Assembly: GCF_017299535.1 (NCBI RefSeq)
Contig: NZ_CP071238.1
Span: forward strand, 1,860,001 to 1,924,000
DNA: 64,000 bases
Reading direction: 5' to 3'
Source: Serratia marcescens subsp. marcescens ATCC 13880
Lineage (GTDB): Bacteria; Pseudomonadota; Gammaproteobacteria; Enterobacterales; Enterobacteriaceae
The first letter of the stretch is position 1. The number at the start of each line of letters is the position of its first letter. Made by a program: the position numbers and the translations under genes. The notes below the pieces were generated by a model, which saw only the letters and a list, made by a program, of their open reading frames with translations, was not told the DNA's origin and made no database searches. Below, piece after piece: positions 17,214 to 26,032 of this stretch.

Positions 17214-18137
17214 GTGTCAGCAGCAAAAAAATCCTTTATTTCCGCCGTGGTTCCGCAGATCAGGCTGCCGGAAGCGGTGTTGATTTTCATCACGATGATC
17301 TGGGGCGGCACCTTTTTGGCGGTGCATCACGCGATGCAAGTCAGCGGGCCGTTCTTTTTTGTCGGCCTGCGTTTCGCCACCGCCACGCTGGCGTTGACGT
17401 TGTTTTCGCTGCGCGTGCTGCGCGGCCTGACCCTGTATGAACTGAAGGCGGGCGTCCTGATCGGGCTGGCGATCATGTTCGGCTACAGCATGCAAACCGT
17501 CGGTCTGCAGACGATTAGCAGCAGCCAATCGGCGTTCATCACCGCCATGTACGTGCCGATCGTGCCGCTGTTGCAATGGCTGGTGCTGGGGCGCTTCCCC
17601 GGCATCATGTCGTGGATCGGCATTCTGCTGGCCTTTACCGGCCTGATGCTGCTGGCGGCGCCGAGCAGCACCGACATGACGCTGAGCCTCGGCGAAATGC
17701 TGACGCTGGCCGGCACGCTGGGCATGGCGGCAGAGATCATCCTCATCGGCGCTTTCGCCGGCAAGGTGAATATCCGCCGCGTGACCATAGTACAGCTGGC
17801 GACCGCCTCGCTGGCCTCGTTTTTGATGATGGTGCCGACCGGCGAGCCGCCGCCGCCGTATTCGGATTACCTGCTGTACAGCGCCATAGGGCTGGGGCTG
17901 GCCAGCGCGTTGATTCAGCTGACCATGAACTGGGCGCAGCGCAGCGTTTCACCCACGCGCGCTACGGTGATCTACGCCGGTGAACCGGTCTGGGCGGGCA
18001 TCGTCGGGCGGCTCGCCGGTGAGCGTTTACCGGGCGTGGCGTTATTGGGGGGCGCGTTGATCGTGATTGGGGTGGTGGTCAGCGAGCTGCGCGTGCGGCG
18101 CAAGGATAAAGCGGCGGTGGCGACGGAAGCGGATTAG
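17214..18137 (+). CDS. EamA-family (DMT) membrane transporter
   Basis: The protein of 307 residues has about ten membrane spans in two EamA repeats (span 1 IFITMIWGGTFLAVHHAM; second repeat from about residue 155). A GTG start at 17214 is chosen: AGGAAGGG precedes it, and upstream in-frame codons run into the divergent XRE-cupin gene. It likely exports an amino acid or metabolite, controlled by that regulator. A bidirectional terminator follows at 18154. Confidence 0.82.
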   Translation: MSAAKKSFISAVVPQIRLPEAVLIFITMIWGGTFLAVHHAMQVSGPFFFVGLRFATATLALTLFSLRVLRGLTLYELKAGVLIGLAIMFGYSMQTVGLQTISSSQSAFITAMYVPIVPLLQWLVLGRFPGIMSWIGILLAFTGLMLLAAPSSTDMTLSLGEMLTLAGTLGMAAEIILIGAFAGKVNIRRVTIVQLATASLASFLMMVPTGEPPPPYSDYLLYSAIGLGLASALIQLTMNWAQRSVSPTRATVIYAGEPVWAGIVGRLAGERLPGVALLGGALIVIGVVVSELRVRRKDKAAVATEAD

Positions 18138-18153
18138 CGCAGAGGCATAAAAA

Positions 18154-18182
18154 GAAAGGGGCGGAGAGATCCGCCCCTTTTT
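18154..18182. terminator. Bidirectional terminator between the EamA gene and cycA
   Basis: GGGGCGGA and TCCGCCCC form an eight-base-pair stem, flanked by A-run and T-run, between two convergent genes. Confidence 0.88.
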
Positions 18183-18185
18183 GCA

Positions 18186-19586
18186 TCACGCGGTTTTCTT
18201 CTTGCGCAGGAACACGTAAGACAGGCCGAGCACGATGAACCACAGCGGGGTGACGATCAACGCCTGGCGGGTGTCTTCGCGCAGCGACAGCAGCACCAGC
18301 ACGAACACGAAGAACGCCATGCACACCCAGCACATCAGTTTGCCGGCAGGCATCTTGTAGATCGATTTCTGGTGCAGCGCCGGGCGCCGTTTACGGTAGA
18401 CCAGGTACGAGCACAGGATGATGGTCCAGACGAACATGAACAGAATCGCCGATACGGTGGTCACCAGAGTGAAGACCGTCATCACGTTCGGGATCAGGTA
18501 AATCAACACCACGCCGCCCAGCAGGCAGATGCAGGAGAAGGTGAGGCCGTTGGCCGGCACCGCGCGCTTGGACAGGTTAGCGAACGATTTTGGCGCGTCG
18601 CCTTCCTGCGCCAGCCCGAACAGCATGCGGCTGGTGGAGAACACGCCGCTGTTGGCGGAAGAGGCGGCGGAGGTCAGCACCACGAAGTTGATTACGCTGG
18701 CCGCGGCCGGCAGGCCGATCAGCACGAACAGCTCAACGAACGGGCTCTTGTCAGGCACCACGGAGTTCCACGGCGTTACCGACATGATGACGATCAGGGC
18801 GAACACGTAGAACATGATGATGCGGATCGGAATCGAGTTGATGGCGCGCGGCAGCGACTTCTCCGGATCCTTGGTTTCCGCGGCGGTGGTGCCCACCAGC
18901 TCAATGCCGACGAAGGCGAATACCGCGATCTGGAAGCCGGCGAAGAAGCCGCTGATGCCTTTCGGGAACATGCCGCCGTCATTCCACAGATGGGTGAATG
19001 AGGCCACGGTGCCGGTCGGCGACTGGAACTGCATGGCGATCATCACCAGCCCGGCGACAATCAGCCCGACGATGGCGACGATTTTAATCATCGCAAACCA
19101 AAACTCCATTTCGCCGAACATTTTCACCGTCGCCAGATTAAGGCCGAGCAGCAACAGCACGCACAGCAGTGAAGCGATCCACTGCGACAGCTCGGGGAAC
19201 CAGAACTGGGCGTAGGCGGTGATCGCCACGACGTCGGCGATGCCGGTGACCACCCAGCAGAACCAGTAGGTCCAGCCGGTGAAGAAACCGGCCCACGGGC
19301 CGAGCAGATCCGCGGCGAAATCGCTGAACGATTTGTATTCCAGATTGGACAGCAGCAGCTCGCCCATGGCGCGCATCACGAAGAACAGCATAAAGCCGAT
19401 GATCATGTACACGAAGATGATCGAAGGGCCGGCCAGGCTGATGGTTTTACCGGAGCCCATAAACAGACCGGTGCCGATGGCGCCGCCGATGGCGATCAGT
19501 TGAATATGTCGGTTAGTGAGGTTTCGCCGTAGATGATCTTCTGAAGCGGGCGTCGCGTCAGTCGCTATTTTAGAGTGATCTACCAT
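18186..19586 (-). CDS. cycA: D-serine/D-alanine/glycine transporter CycA
   Basis: This APC-superfamily permease of 466 residues is very close to E. coli CycA along its length (RRNLTNRHIQLIAIGGAIG, the AAETKDPEKSLPRAIN loop, a lysine-rich C-terminus). It takes up glycine, D-alanine, D-serine and D-cycloserine with protons. The start MVDHSK at 19586 aligns with the E. coli start and has AGGA upstream; an ATG nine codons earlier has none. Confidence 0.95.
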   Translation of the reverse strand: MVDHSKIATDATPASEDHLRRNLTNRHIQLIAIGGAIGTGLFMGSGKTISLAGPSIIFVYMIIGFMLFFVMRAMGELLLSNLEYKSFSDFAADLLGPWAGFFTGWTYWFCWVVTGIADVVAITAYAQFWFPELSQWIASLLCVLLLLGLNLATVKMFGEMEFWFAMIKIVAIVGLIVAGLVMIAMQFQSPTGTVASFTHLWNDGGMFPKGISGFFAGFQIAVFAFVGIELVGTTAAETKDPEKSLPRAINSIPIRIIMFYVFALIVIMSVTPWNSVVPDKSPFVELFVLIGLPAAASVINFVVLTSAASSANSGVFSTSRMLFGLAQEGDAPKSFANLSKRAVPANGLTFSCICLLGGVVLIYLIPNVMTVFTLVTTVSAILFMFVWTIILCSYLVYRKRRPALHQKSIYKMPAGKLMCWVCMAFFVFVLVLLSLREDTRQALIVTPLWFIVLGLSYVFLRKKKTA

Positions 19587-19935
19587 CTGATGATGTCCTG
19601 TTTTACCTGTCATTAGTGAAGTCGTGAGCTCTGAAGTGGCTCTTTTTTATACATTTATCCGGTTGGTCCGGCTTTAGTAAGGTAGTGCAATAACGCCACC
19701 TTTGTGCAACATGTTTACAACATTTATACGTGGGATAAAAGTCGATCAATCTTTACACGGAGGAGGCAAATCGGACGTTCAGGGAGCGGAAGATTACTCT
19801 TCAAAAGATGGGATTAACAGACCTTATGCGGCTTATCTCGTTGATTAAACAAAGGGTTGTAAAATTCGCATGAGAAAAAGTAATGAGTGGAAGCGTTTGA
19901 CAGCGGCACTGACGAGGAGGGCAACTTACCGCGTT
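19587..19935. promoter_or_regulatory. cycA upstream region
   Basis: About 350 bases without a gene, AT-rich near cycA. It should contain the cycA promoter and whatever drives the tRNA-Lys-like gene at 19936. A TTGACA at 19896-19901 has no good -10 at the right distance, so I do not assign a tRNA promoter. Confidence 0.4.
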
Positions 19936-20011
19936 GGGTCATTAGCTCAGTCGGTAGAGCAGTTGACGCTTAATCAATGAGGCACAGGTTCGAACCCTGT
20001 ACCACCCACCA
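19936..20011 (+). tRNA. Degenerate tRNA-Lys (anticodon CUU)
   Basis: The 76-base element has intact D and T arms (GCTC/GAGC; ACAGG/CCTGT with TTCGAAC loop), an encoded CCA and a lysine-tRNA-like body. The anticodon at 19969-19971 is CTT. Three defects stand out: position 33 is G (19968) instead of the near-universal U, and acceptor pairs 5:68 (C-C) and 6:67 (A-C) are mismatched. tRNA-Lys(UUU) normally reads both lysine codons in enterobacteria, so a decaying CUU gene is plausible. It may be a pseudogene or serve another role. Confidence 0.65.
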
Positions 20012-20226
20012 ACCAAATCAGCGTGTTACGCTCAGGCTTTTCTTTGCTTGTTCCCTCATTGCGCCGTTTTAAGCGCGCTTTTTGCAAAAAAATTCGCATT
20101 TTTCGACTGATGTTCAGAAAGGTGATCTGGCGCAAATTGCGGTGTCGCACCGCAGTTTATACGGCAAGAGAGGCTGTGCGCTGGCGCAATGTCGGCGTAG
20201 GGGCGAGCCATTTGCCCAAGAATCTT

Positions 20227-20736
20227 TCAGGTCAAGAAGCGGGGGAATAAATGCGCCGCCGACATCAAAAGCAGCGCCCAGACGGCGGCCGAGAGCGCGG
20301 CGGTGGTATAGACGCGCCGCGCCGGCAGTTGCAGCATGCCGGCCATCAGCGGCACGGTGTAACGCATCACCGCCAGAAAACGCGAGGCGAACAGCAGCGG
20401 TAGTCCGCGCTTTTGCAAGGAACGTTGCGCTTTGCGCAGCGGGGCGTGAAAGCGTGCCGGCAGCCGGCAGCCAAGATCGCGGCCGTGCAGCCGTGCGCCA
20501 CAGTGGAAAGACAGGATCGAGCCCAACGCGGCGCCGAGGGCGATGGCAGCCCAAACCGCGCCGAAGGGCAGCGCGTGCTTGCCTGCAACGATGCCCATCA
20601 GCAGCGTCACCGAGGCGGGCGGCAGGGCGGAAGACACCACGATCACGGATTTTCCCAGCGCGAACAGGAAAATCAGCAGCAGCAACATCCCCGGTTCCGG
20701 ACTGTATTTGGCGATAATGTGCGTCAATTCATCCAT
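20227..20736 (-). CDS. DedA-family membrane protein
   Basis: The 169-residue protein is hydrophobic with about four to five spans. It has the SNARE-associated/DedA pattern, including the FASRFLAVMRYTVPLMAGM motif and an amphipathic re-entrant segment. Family members support membrane homeostasis and lipid-carrier recycling. The length is short for the family, and it ends without the usual long tail. AGGTG precedes the start. Confidence 0.8.
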   Translation of the reverse strand: MDELTHIIAKYSPEPGMLLLLIFLFALGKSVIVVSSALPPASVTLLMGIVAGKHALPFGAVWAAIALGAALGSILSFHCGARLHGRDLGCRLPARFHAPLRKAQRSLQKRGLPLLFASRFLAVMRYTVPLMAGMLQLPARRVYTTAALSAAVWALLLMSAAHLFPRFLT

Positions 20737-20810
20737 TTAACACCTGCGGGCGAGAGGGCTGAGAGCCAGTGTCCCATCCGCAGGTTCAATAAGGGTTAAA
20801 TAACGCGCCG

Positions 20811-22124
20811 CTATCCGGCAATCTCCGCGTCTTGCTTGCTCACGTCGGCGCGCCGGTTTCTGAGCGCCCACAACAGCGTGGCGCACAGCAGCGAAAAGGC
20901 GGCCAGCACCAATGGCCCGGCATGCGGGCTGTGAAAACGCTGTTCCGCCTCCGTGCGGATCAGCGGGGCTAAAAAGCTGAATGCGGCGCCGAGCGTGGTG
21001 CAAAAACCGATGCCGGCCGCCAGCGCCGGGCCGGTGAGCACCTGCGCGGGAAACGTCCAGAAAATCGGCTGCACCGCCAGGAAACTGACTGCGCAGCAGC
21101 TCAGGGCGACGATGGCGAGCAGAGGGCCGGCATAGGAAGACACCACCAACCCCAGCGCCGCGGCGACCATGCACCCGACGGCGATCGGTAATCTTCTGGC
21201 GGTGTTTCTGTCGGCATAGCGCGGCAGGAAATAGACGCCCAGTGCGGAGAACGCCCAGGGGATGGCGGCCACCAGCGAGGCCTTGAAGCCGAGATGGGTG
21301 CCCATCAGTGAAGCGACCTGCGACGGCAGGAAAAACATCAGGCCGTATACGCCAATCTGCAGGGTGCCGTAGATCAACGCCAGATGCCAAACGGTGCCGC
21401 TGCTCATCGCCGCTTTGACGCTGCTGGTTTCGGTCTGCTGCTGTTCATCGGCCAATTGTGTCACCAGCGCCGTGCGTTCTTCCTCGGTCAGAAAGCGGGC
21501 CTGCCGTGGGTTATCGTCGAGATAGAAAAAGGCGAAGACGCCGAGGGCGACGGCCGGCAGCCCTTCCAGCACGAACATCCAGAACCAGCCGGGTTTACCC
21601 AACACGCCGTGCATCTCCAGCAATGCCCCCGACAGCGGTGAGCCGAGCGTCAGGGCCGCCGGCACGCCAAGCACGAAAATGCCAATAACCGAGGCGCGCA
21701 CCTTATTGGGAAAATAGATCGACGCCAGCAGCAGGATGCCGGGGTAAAAGCCGGCTTCGGCGATCCCCAGCAGAAACCGCAGAACGATAAATTGCTGTTC
21801 ATTGGTCACCAGCCCGGTGCAGGCTGACAGCGCCCCCCACAGCGCGGTGGTGGCGCTGAGCCAGCGTTTGGCCCCCCAGCGGTTCATCAGCAGGTTGGCC
21901 GGGATGCCAAACAGCGCATAGGCGGCAAAAAATATTCCGGCGCCCAGTGCAAAGGCGGATTGCGACAGTGCGATATCGATGGCCATCGCGTCCTTGGCAA
22001 AGCCGACGTTAACCCTATCGATAAACGCGATGAAGTACATGGCGAACATCAAGGGCACCAGTCTGCGCCAGGTTTTGCGAATGGCGGCGTTGAGCGCAGG
22101 AACGGCATAGGTGGCGTGATTCAC
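20811..22124 (-). CDS. MFS transporter, anion:cation symporter type
   Basis: The protein of about 437 residues has twelve spans, with the family's span-1 motif AFIDRVNVGFAKDAM and the loop motif NRWGAKRWLS. This subgroup carries organic anions such as sugar acids and aromatic acids. A GTG start at 22124 is preferred because AGAGAGG lies nine bases upstream; the longer reading begins at TTG. No catabolic genes are linked, so the substrate is open. Confidence 0.82.
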   Translation of the reverse strand: MNHATYAVPALNAAIRKTWRRLVPLMFAMYFIAFIDRVNVGFAKDAMAIDIALSQSAFALGAGIFFAAYALFGIPANLLMNRWGAKRWLSATTALWGALSACTGLVTNEQQFIVLRFLLGIAEAGFYPGILLLASIYFPNKVRASVIGIFVLGVPAALTLGSPLSGALLEMHGVLGKPGWFWMFVLEGLPAVALGVFAFFYLDDNPRQARFLTEEERTALVTQLADEQQQTETSSVKAAMSSGTVWHLALIYGTLQIGVYGLMFFLPSQVASLMGTHLGFKASLVAAIPWAFSALGVYFLPRYADRNTARRLPIAVGCMVAAALGLVVSSYAGPLLAIVALSCCAVSFLAVQPIFWTFPAQVLTGPALAAGIGFCTTLGAAFSFLAPLIRTEAEQRFHSPHAGPLVLAAFSLLCATLLWALRNRRADVSKQDAEIAG

Positions 22125-22500
22125 TGGCGGTAACCTCTCTTCTGAGAATGACAAGCGTCGGTCATAAGGACCGTCCTGGCGCCGTTGCCCTCAACACGAC
22201 GGTAACAGCGGACTTTCTTCGTGAGCCTTAAAGGTCTAATGGTCAGGCCTTTAAGGATGAAAAAAATGCCGCATATCGGGTCGGCAGGTTAATGCAGACA
22301 TCACCATGGTGAATGGTGTGTTGCTTTTTTGTTAATCAGACGTTCACACAGGGCCAGGGCGCGTTCAAGCGCTTTGATCGAGATCTGTGTGCGCTATCAC
22401 CGAATTGGCAACCCGGCGATAGACCTGGAGTATGGCGCTTTCATCTCGGGAGTGAGGGCGATAAGGTGAGGCACGGCAAAACAGAATGCAGGAGCGCAAC
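22125..22500. promoter_or_regulatory. Divergent promoter region between MFS and monooxygenase genes
   Basis: About 375 bases with no convincing gene. It contains short dyads near 22227-22260 (ttaaaggtc/ggcctttaa type, around CTTAAAGGTCTAATGGTCAG). It presumably carries promoters for both flanking genes. Confidence 0.4.
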
Positions 22501-22803
22501 ATGCTGAAGGTCATCGCTGAAGATTTTATCCACCCGGAACACGTTGACACCGTTATGCCGTGGTATCGCGAGCTGGTGGAGAAAACCCGTCAAGAGCCGC
22601 TGAACATCAGTTATGAACTGTGCATCGACCAGCAGGATCCCGGGCATTTTATTTTTATCGAAAGCTGGCCGGATCGCGCCGCCCTGGACGCGCATTGTCA
22701 GACCGAGCATTTCACCCGGCTGGTGCCGCAGATCAATCAGTATCAACGCAAGCCTTGCACCTTCCTGTTTATGCAGGCATTTCCTGAAACAGGTGATAAA
22801 TAG
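22501..22803 (+). CDS. Antibiotic-biosynthesis-monooxygenase (ABM) domain protein
   Basis: The 100-residue protein has the compact ferredoxin-like ABM fold pattern: MLKVIAEDFIHPEH, an EPLNISYEL strand, HFIFIESWPDRAALDAH and an ending helix with HFTRLVPQI. Small ABM dimers oxidise quinols or degrade signals (YgiN, LsrG). AGGAG at 22490-22494 fixes the ATG at 22501. It is monocistronic, and the exact substrate is unknown. Confidence 0.82.
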   Translation: MLKVIAEDFIHPEHVDTVMPWYRELVEKTRQEPLNISYELCIDQQDPGHFIFIESWPDRAALDAHCQTEHFTRLVPQINQYQRKPCTFLFMQAFPETGDK

Positions 22804-22806
22804 GCG

Positions 22807-22830
22807 AAAAAATCCCCGCAGGGGGCGGGG
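22807..22830 (-). terminator. Rho-independent terminator, minus strand
   Basis: On the minus strand CCCCGC, a five-base loop and GCGGGG are followed by A and six T. It lies 84 bases past the stop of the leftward gene at 22914, or could end a short RNA starting near the Fur-like site at 22874. Confidence 0.7.
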
Positions 22831-22873
22831 TTAATGGCTTCTCACACTATCTTGTTGTGATTAAAAAATAGGC

Positions 22874-22888
22874 TGATAATGATTTTCA
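22874..22888. promoter_or_regulatory. Fur-box-like site between convergent genes
   Basis: TGATAAT-G-ATTTTCA matches the 7-1-7 Fur consensus at 13 of 14 arm positions. It lies between the 3' ends of two convergent genes, an odd place for an operator unless it serves an unannotated RNA. Confidence 0.5.
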
Positions 22889-22913
22889 TTCTCTAAGAAT
22901 GCTCTTAAATTAA

Positions 22914-23474
22914 TCAATCCGGTGAATGATTCACCGCCTGCTTTTCGCTGGCGGTTTTAATGGCGCGCAACATACGGCGCCGTATCAACCCGCTCACCAG
23001 GCGAATAGCATACCAATAGGGGGTAAACCGCCGCCGGCTGGCGTCGTCGGGGCAGAAGATGCGCGTTTCCGTCACCAGACGACAACGCCCGCCCTCTGGG
23101 GGACTCACGATATAACCCAGCGCCAGTTTGGCGACGCCGGGCTGCGCGAAAGCCAGAAACCCCGCCCCGTCGGCGACCTGCTCCAGGCCGTATTCAGCCT
23201 GCCAAAATCGGCCGATCAGGCCATAGACCAACGCGCTGTCATCCTGCTCAAGCAGGCAAAAGTTATGCAGGCCAAACGGCGGCGGGGTGGGCGTTCGGCG
23301 CGGCATTAGCCGCGCAGGCAATTCGCGCAGCGCTATCATGCTGCGGAAGAAACGATCGTGCTTGGGATCGTAGGCGGCCACGGCCGCCAGGATCCTCGCC
23401 TGCGGCGCGGCGATGGCGATCGCATGCCGTTCCGAGAACTGGTATTGCCCAAGGTATTTATTCAGCAACGTCAT
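22914..23474 (-). CDS. Unknown protein in operon with an acetyltransferase
   Basis: The protein has about 186 residues and starts MTLLNKYLGQYQFSERHAI, with GGGAG ten bases upstream; its start overlaps the end of the acetyltransferase gene by 17 bases, so the two are translationally linked. The middle alternates strands and a long helix, and a stretch near residues 120-140 (LGYIVSPPEGGRCRLVTETRI) looks like beta-strands of a helix-grip (SRPBCC) fold. The C-terminus is basic (LIRRRMLRAIK). No catalytic motif is recognised. Confidence 0.6.
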   Translation of the reverse strand: MTLLNKYLGQYQFSERHAIAIAAPQARILAAVAAYDPKHDRFFRSMIALRELPARLMPRRTPTPPPFGLHNFCLLEQDDSALVYGLIGRFWQAEYGLEQVADGAGFLAFAQPGVAKLALGYIVSPPEGGRCRLVTETRIFCPDDASRRRFTPYWYAIRLVSGLIRRRMLRAIKTASEKQAVNHSPD

Positions 23475-24024
23475 GCCTTGCATTCTCCCGCCATTCACTT
23501 TGCAGCAGGGCGAAACCGAATTCGTCGCCCCATGCGCCTTTGAAAAACACGTTTTGCCGCCAATAGGCCTCGCGCCGAAAACCCAGTTTGCTGAACAGCG
23601 TGGCGGCGGCAAGATTACGCGCGTCCACCACCGCAGTAATACGGTGCTTCGCCAGCGGCCCGAACAGCAGAGCGATGACGGCGGTCATCGCTTCGCGCGC
23701 CAGTCCTTGACGCTGGTGACTGGGCGCGAAGGTCACGCCCAGTTCAGCCTGGCGCCCCTCATCGAAGAAATGCACCGCGATATCGCCGAGCAACGCGCCG
23801 TCCTCGCGGCGTTCGACCGCCAGTTGAAACCAGCTGTCGTCACGGTTGAATTCGAGCCGCCGTTGCTGTGCGAAAAAGGCCTGTGCCTCGGCGGCGCTGT
23901 AGTCGCTCCAGCTTTGATAGCGCGCCACGTCAGGGTGGCTGCGGTAGGCGGTAAAGTGGGGCAGATCGTTGGCGGTGAACGGGCGCAGGATCAGTCTGGG
24001 GGTCAGCAGAGGCAAGTGGCGCAT
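23458..24024 (-). CDS. GNAT-family N-acetyltransferase (RimJ/RimL type)
   Basis: The 188-residue protein has the RimJ/RimL pattern: N-terminal LLTPRLILRPFTANDL, the acetyl-CoA loop HQRQGLAREAMTAV (Q/R-x-x-G-x-A), and the late ARNLAAATLFSKLGFRREAYWR motif. It would acetylate an N-terminal or small-molecule amine using acetyl-CoA. GGAAAAAC precedes the start. It forms a two-gene unit with the unknown gene downstream. Confidence 0.9.
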   Translation of the reverse strand: MRHLPLLTPRLILRPFTANDLPHFTAYRSHPDVARYQSWSDYSAAEAQAFFAQQRRLEFNRDDSWFQLAVERREDGALLGDIAVHFFDEGRQAELGVTFAPSHQRQGLAREAMTAVIALLFGPLAKHRITAVVDARNLAAATLFSKLGFRREAYWRQNVFFKGAWGDEFGFALLQSEWRENARHDVAE

Positions 24025-24147
24025 TGTTTTTCCTTATCAGCGCATTAGGGCTACCGGCAGTGTAGCCCAGCGCCGAGAGGCAGGCTGTGTAAAATGAGCG
24101 GTGGAGGACAAACGGGAAATGCCGGTTCAGGCGAACCGGCAGGGGCA

Positions 24148-24867
24148 TTATCGACGGGCGGCAGCCTGACGCAGGCGCTCGACCGGGCCTTGTTGAAAAT
24201 CGAATGAGGGGGCTTCTTGCCGCGCCAGCCCCTGGCGCACAATGGCCTTAACCGCCTGGCTGGCGGCAAGATCTTTTCCGGCGATCTGTTCGGCGATGCG
24301 CAGCGCCTCTTCCCGGGCCGCCCCCTCGCTGATGCGAGAAATGGCGCCGTGTGACAACGCTTCCTGTGCGCCGACGGTTCTGCCGGTCAGCAGCCAGTCG
24401 AGCGCGACATAGGGGGAAATACGCGCCGGCAAGCGCGCGCACCCGCCTTGTGCGGCGACTAACCCGAGCCCGGTTTCGGGGAAGCTGAAGCGCGCGTCCT
24501 GGCCGGCGACGATCAGATCGCACGCCAGGGCCAGCTCAAATCCGCCCCCGTACGCGATGCCGTCAACGGCGGCGATGATCACCTTGGCGATCTGTGCATG
24601 GATCAGCCCGCCAAACCCCTCCGGCGTGACGATGGGCAGTTCACCCTGATGAAAGGCGTTGATATCCATGCCGGCGGAAAATACCGCCGGTTGACCGGCC
24701 AGGACGATCGCTCGCACCGAGTCATCGTTATCCGCCTGCCGCAGGTAGGTGCGGATCAGCTCGGCCATCTGCAGGTTGATGGCGTTCTTTTTTTCCGGCC
24801 GATTGAGGGTGATGACCGCAACCTGCGCGCCATAACGTTCGTAAAGCACCGGCGGTGATTCACTCAT
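24148..24867 (-). CDS. Enoyl-CoA hydratase/isomerase (PaaF-like), cluster gene
   Basis: The crotonase-fold protein has 239 residues. Both catalytic glutamates are present: one in GGGFELALACD and one in FSFPETGLGL. The oxyanion-hole loop is SAGMDINAF. It would hydrate a 2-enoyl-CoA. It is last in a five-gene leftward operon and overlaps the MFS gene by 8 bases. With the linked dehydrogenase and thiolase it completes one turn of beta-oxidation, much as PaaF/PaaH/PaaJ do for dehydroadipyl-CoA, but no ring-cleavage genes are near. Confidence 0.88.
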   Translation of the reverse strand: MSESPPVLYERYGAQVAVITLNRPEKKNAINLQMAELIRTYLRQADNDDSVRAIVLAGQPAVFSAGMDINAFHQGELPIVTPEGFGGLIHAQIAKVIIAAVDGIAYGGGFELALACDLIVAGQDARFSFPETGLGLVAAQGGCARLPARISPYVALDWLLTGRTVGAQEALSHGAISRISEGAAREEALRIAEQIAGKDLAASQAVKAIVRQGLARQEAPSFDFQQGPVERLRQAAARR

Positions 24868-26032
24868 CGCTGGCCTCCCCGCGGAAAAACAGCAGCGTCA
24901 GCAGCAGGGCGATGGCGCCGAGCGGCAGCGAAAACAGCGGCAGGTAATAGGCCGGCAGCGCGTAGATCGTCAGGCCGCCCAGCATGCCGCCCGCCGCGAT
25001 GCCGGCGTACAGCACCGAGCTGTTGAGCGATACGGTCAGCGCGCCAAAGCGTTTCGATAGCGACAACAGGTGATGCTGGATCGGCACCAGATACATCCAG
25101 CCGGTGATGCCCCAGACCAGAAAGATGGCCAGCACCCACCAGGGGGAAGTGACATAGAAGGCCAGCAGAAACAGGGACAGCGTCTGGATCGCCACGGAAA
25201 ACAGCAGCACGAACTTGCTGCCGAGGGCATCGGTTAACGCGCCGGAGGCAAAATTGCCGATCACCGCGCCAATGCCGAACACCAGCAGCGCGAGGGGCAG
25301 GATCGCCTGCGGGCCGAACTGGGTGTTTTTCAGCAACACGCTGACGTAGCTATAGACGATGTGTTCCGAGCAAACGGCAAAAAAGGTGATCAGCAGCGTG
25401 GTCAGCACCGCCTTTTGTCTCAGCGGGGCGAGCCGCTCTTTCAGCGAATGCTTGCCCGGAGGCGCAATGGCCCGCAGCGCCAGCGACAGGCCCAGCAGCG
25501 CAATCGCCCCCAGCAGGGCGATGAACAGGAAGATTTCACGCCAGCCGATCAGTTTGGCGAGAAAGGTGCCGAACGGAATACCGAGCGCAATAGCCAACGT
25601 CATGCCCCCATAGACGATGGAAATGGCCAGGCCGCGGCGTTTTTCCGCCACCAGCCCCACCGCGGCGGCGGCGGCCTGCGGCGTGTAACAGGCCGCCCCC
25701 AATGCCGCCAGCACTCTGCCGAACGAGATCTGCAGGTAGCTGGTGGCCCAGGCGCAGGCCAGGTTGCCGGCGATGAACAGCACCAGCGCCAACTGCAGGA
25801 TATGCTTGCGGTTGACGTTGCCCAGCAGCCAGGCGGTGAGGGGGGCGAACAACATATAAGCCAGCGCGAATACCGATATCAATTGCCCCGCTTGCGCGGG
25901 GCTGACGGCAAAGGTATCGGAAATGTCGCTGAGCACGCCGGCGACGATAAAGGCGTCGGTGCCGATGGCGAAGGTACCGGTCGCCATCAGACAGAGCGTG
26001 ATCAGATGGCCGTTATAATCCGCTAACTTCAT
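24860..26032 (-). CDS. MFS exporter (DHA1 type) of the biosynthetic cluster
   Basis: The 390-residue protein has twelve spans of the DHA1 drug/metabolite exporter type (LMATGTFAIGTDAFIVAGVL in span 1, the GRVLAALGAACYTPQAAA motif in span 4). It overlaps the aminolevulinate-synthase-like gene by 4 bases (ATGA) and the hydratase gene by 8, so it is translated with them. Its position inside the operon suggests that it exports the cluster's product. Confidence 0.85.
   Translation of the reverse strand: MKLADYNGHLITLCLMATGTFAIGTDAFIVAGVLSDISDTFAVSPAQAGQLISVFALAYMLFAPLTAWLLGNVNRKHILQLALVLFIAGNLACAWATSYLQISFGRVLAALGAACYTPQAAAAAVGLVAEKRRGLAISIVYGGMTLAIALGIPFGTFLAKLIGWREIFLFIALLGAIALLGLSLALRAIAPPGKHSLKERLAPLRQKAVLTTLLITFFAVCSEHIVYSYVSVLLKNTQFGPQAILPLALLVFGIGAVIGNFASGALTDALGSKFVLLFSVAIQTLSLFLLAFYVTSPWWVLAIFLVWGITGWMYLVPIQHHLLSLSKRFGALTVSLNSSVLYAGIAAGGMLGGLTIYALPAYYLPLFSLPLGAIALLLTLLFFRGEASDE

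Noticed and set aside
22807..22888. RyhB small RNA
   Set aside because: The Fur-like site and terminator fit the layout, but none of the conserved RyhB core is present between them.
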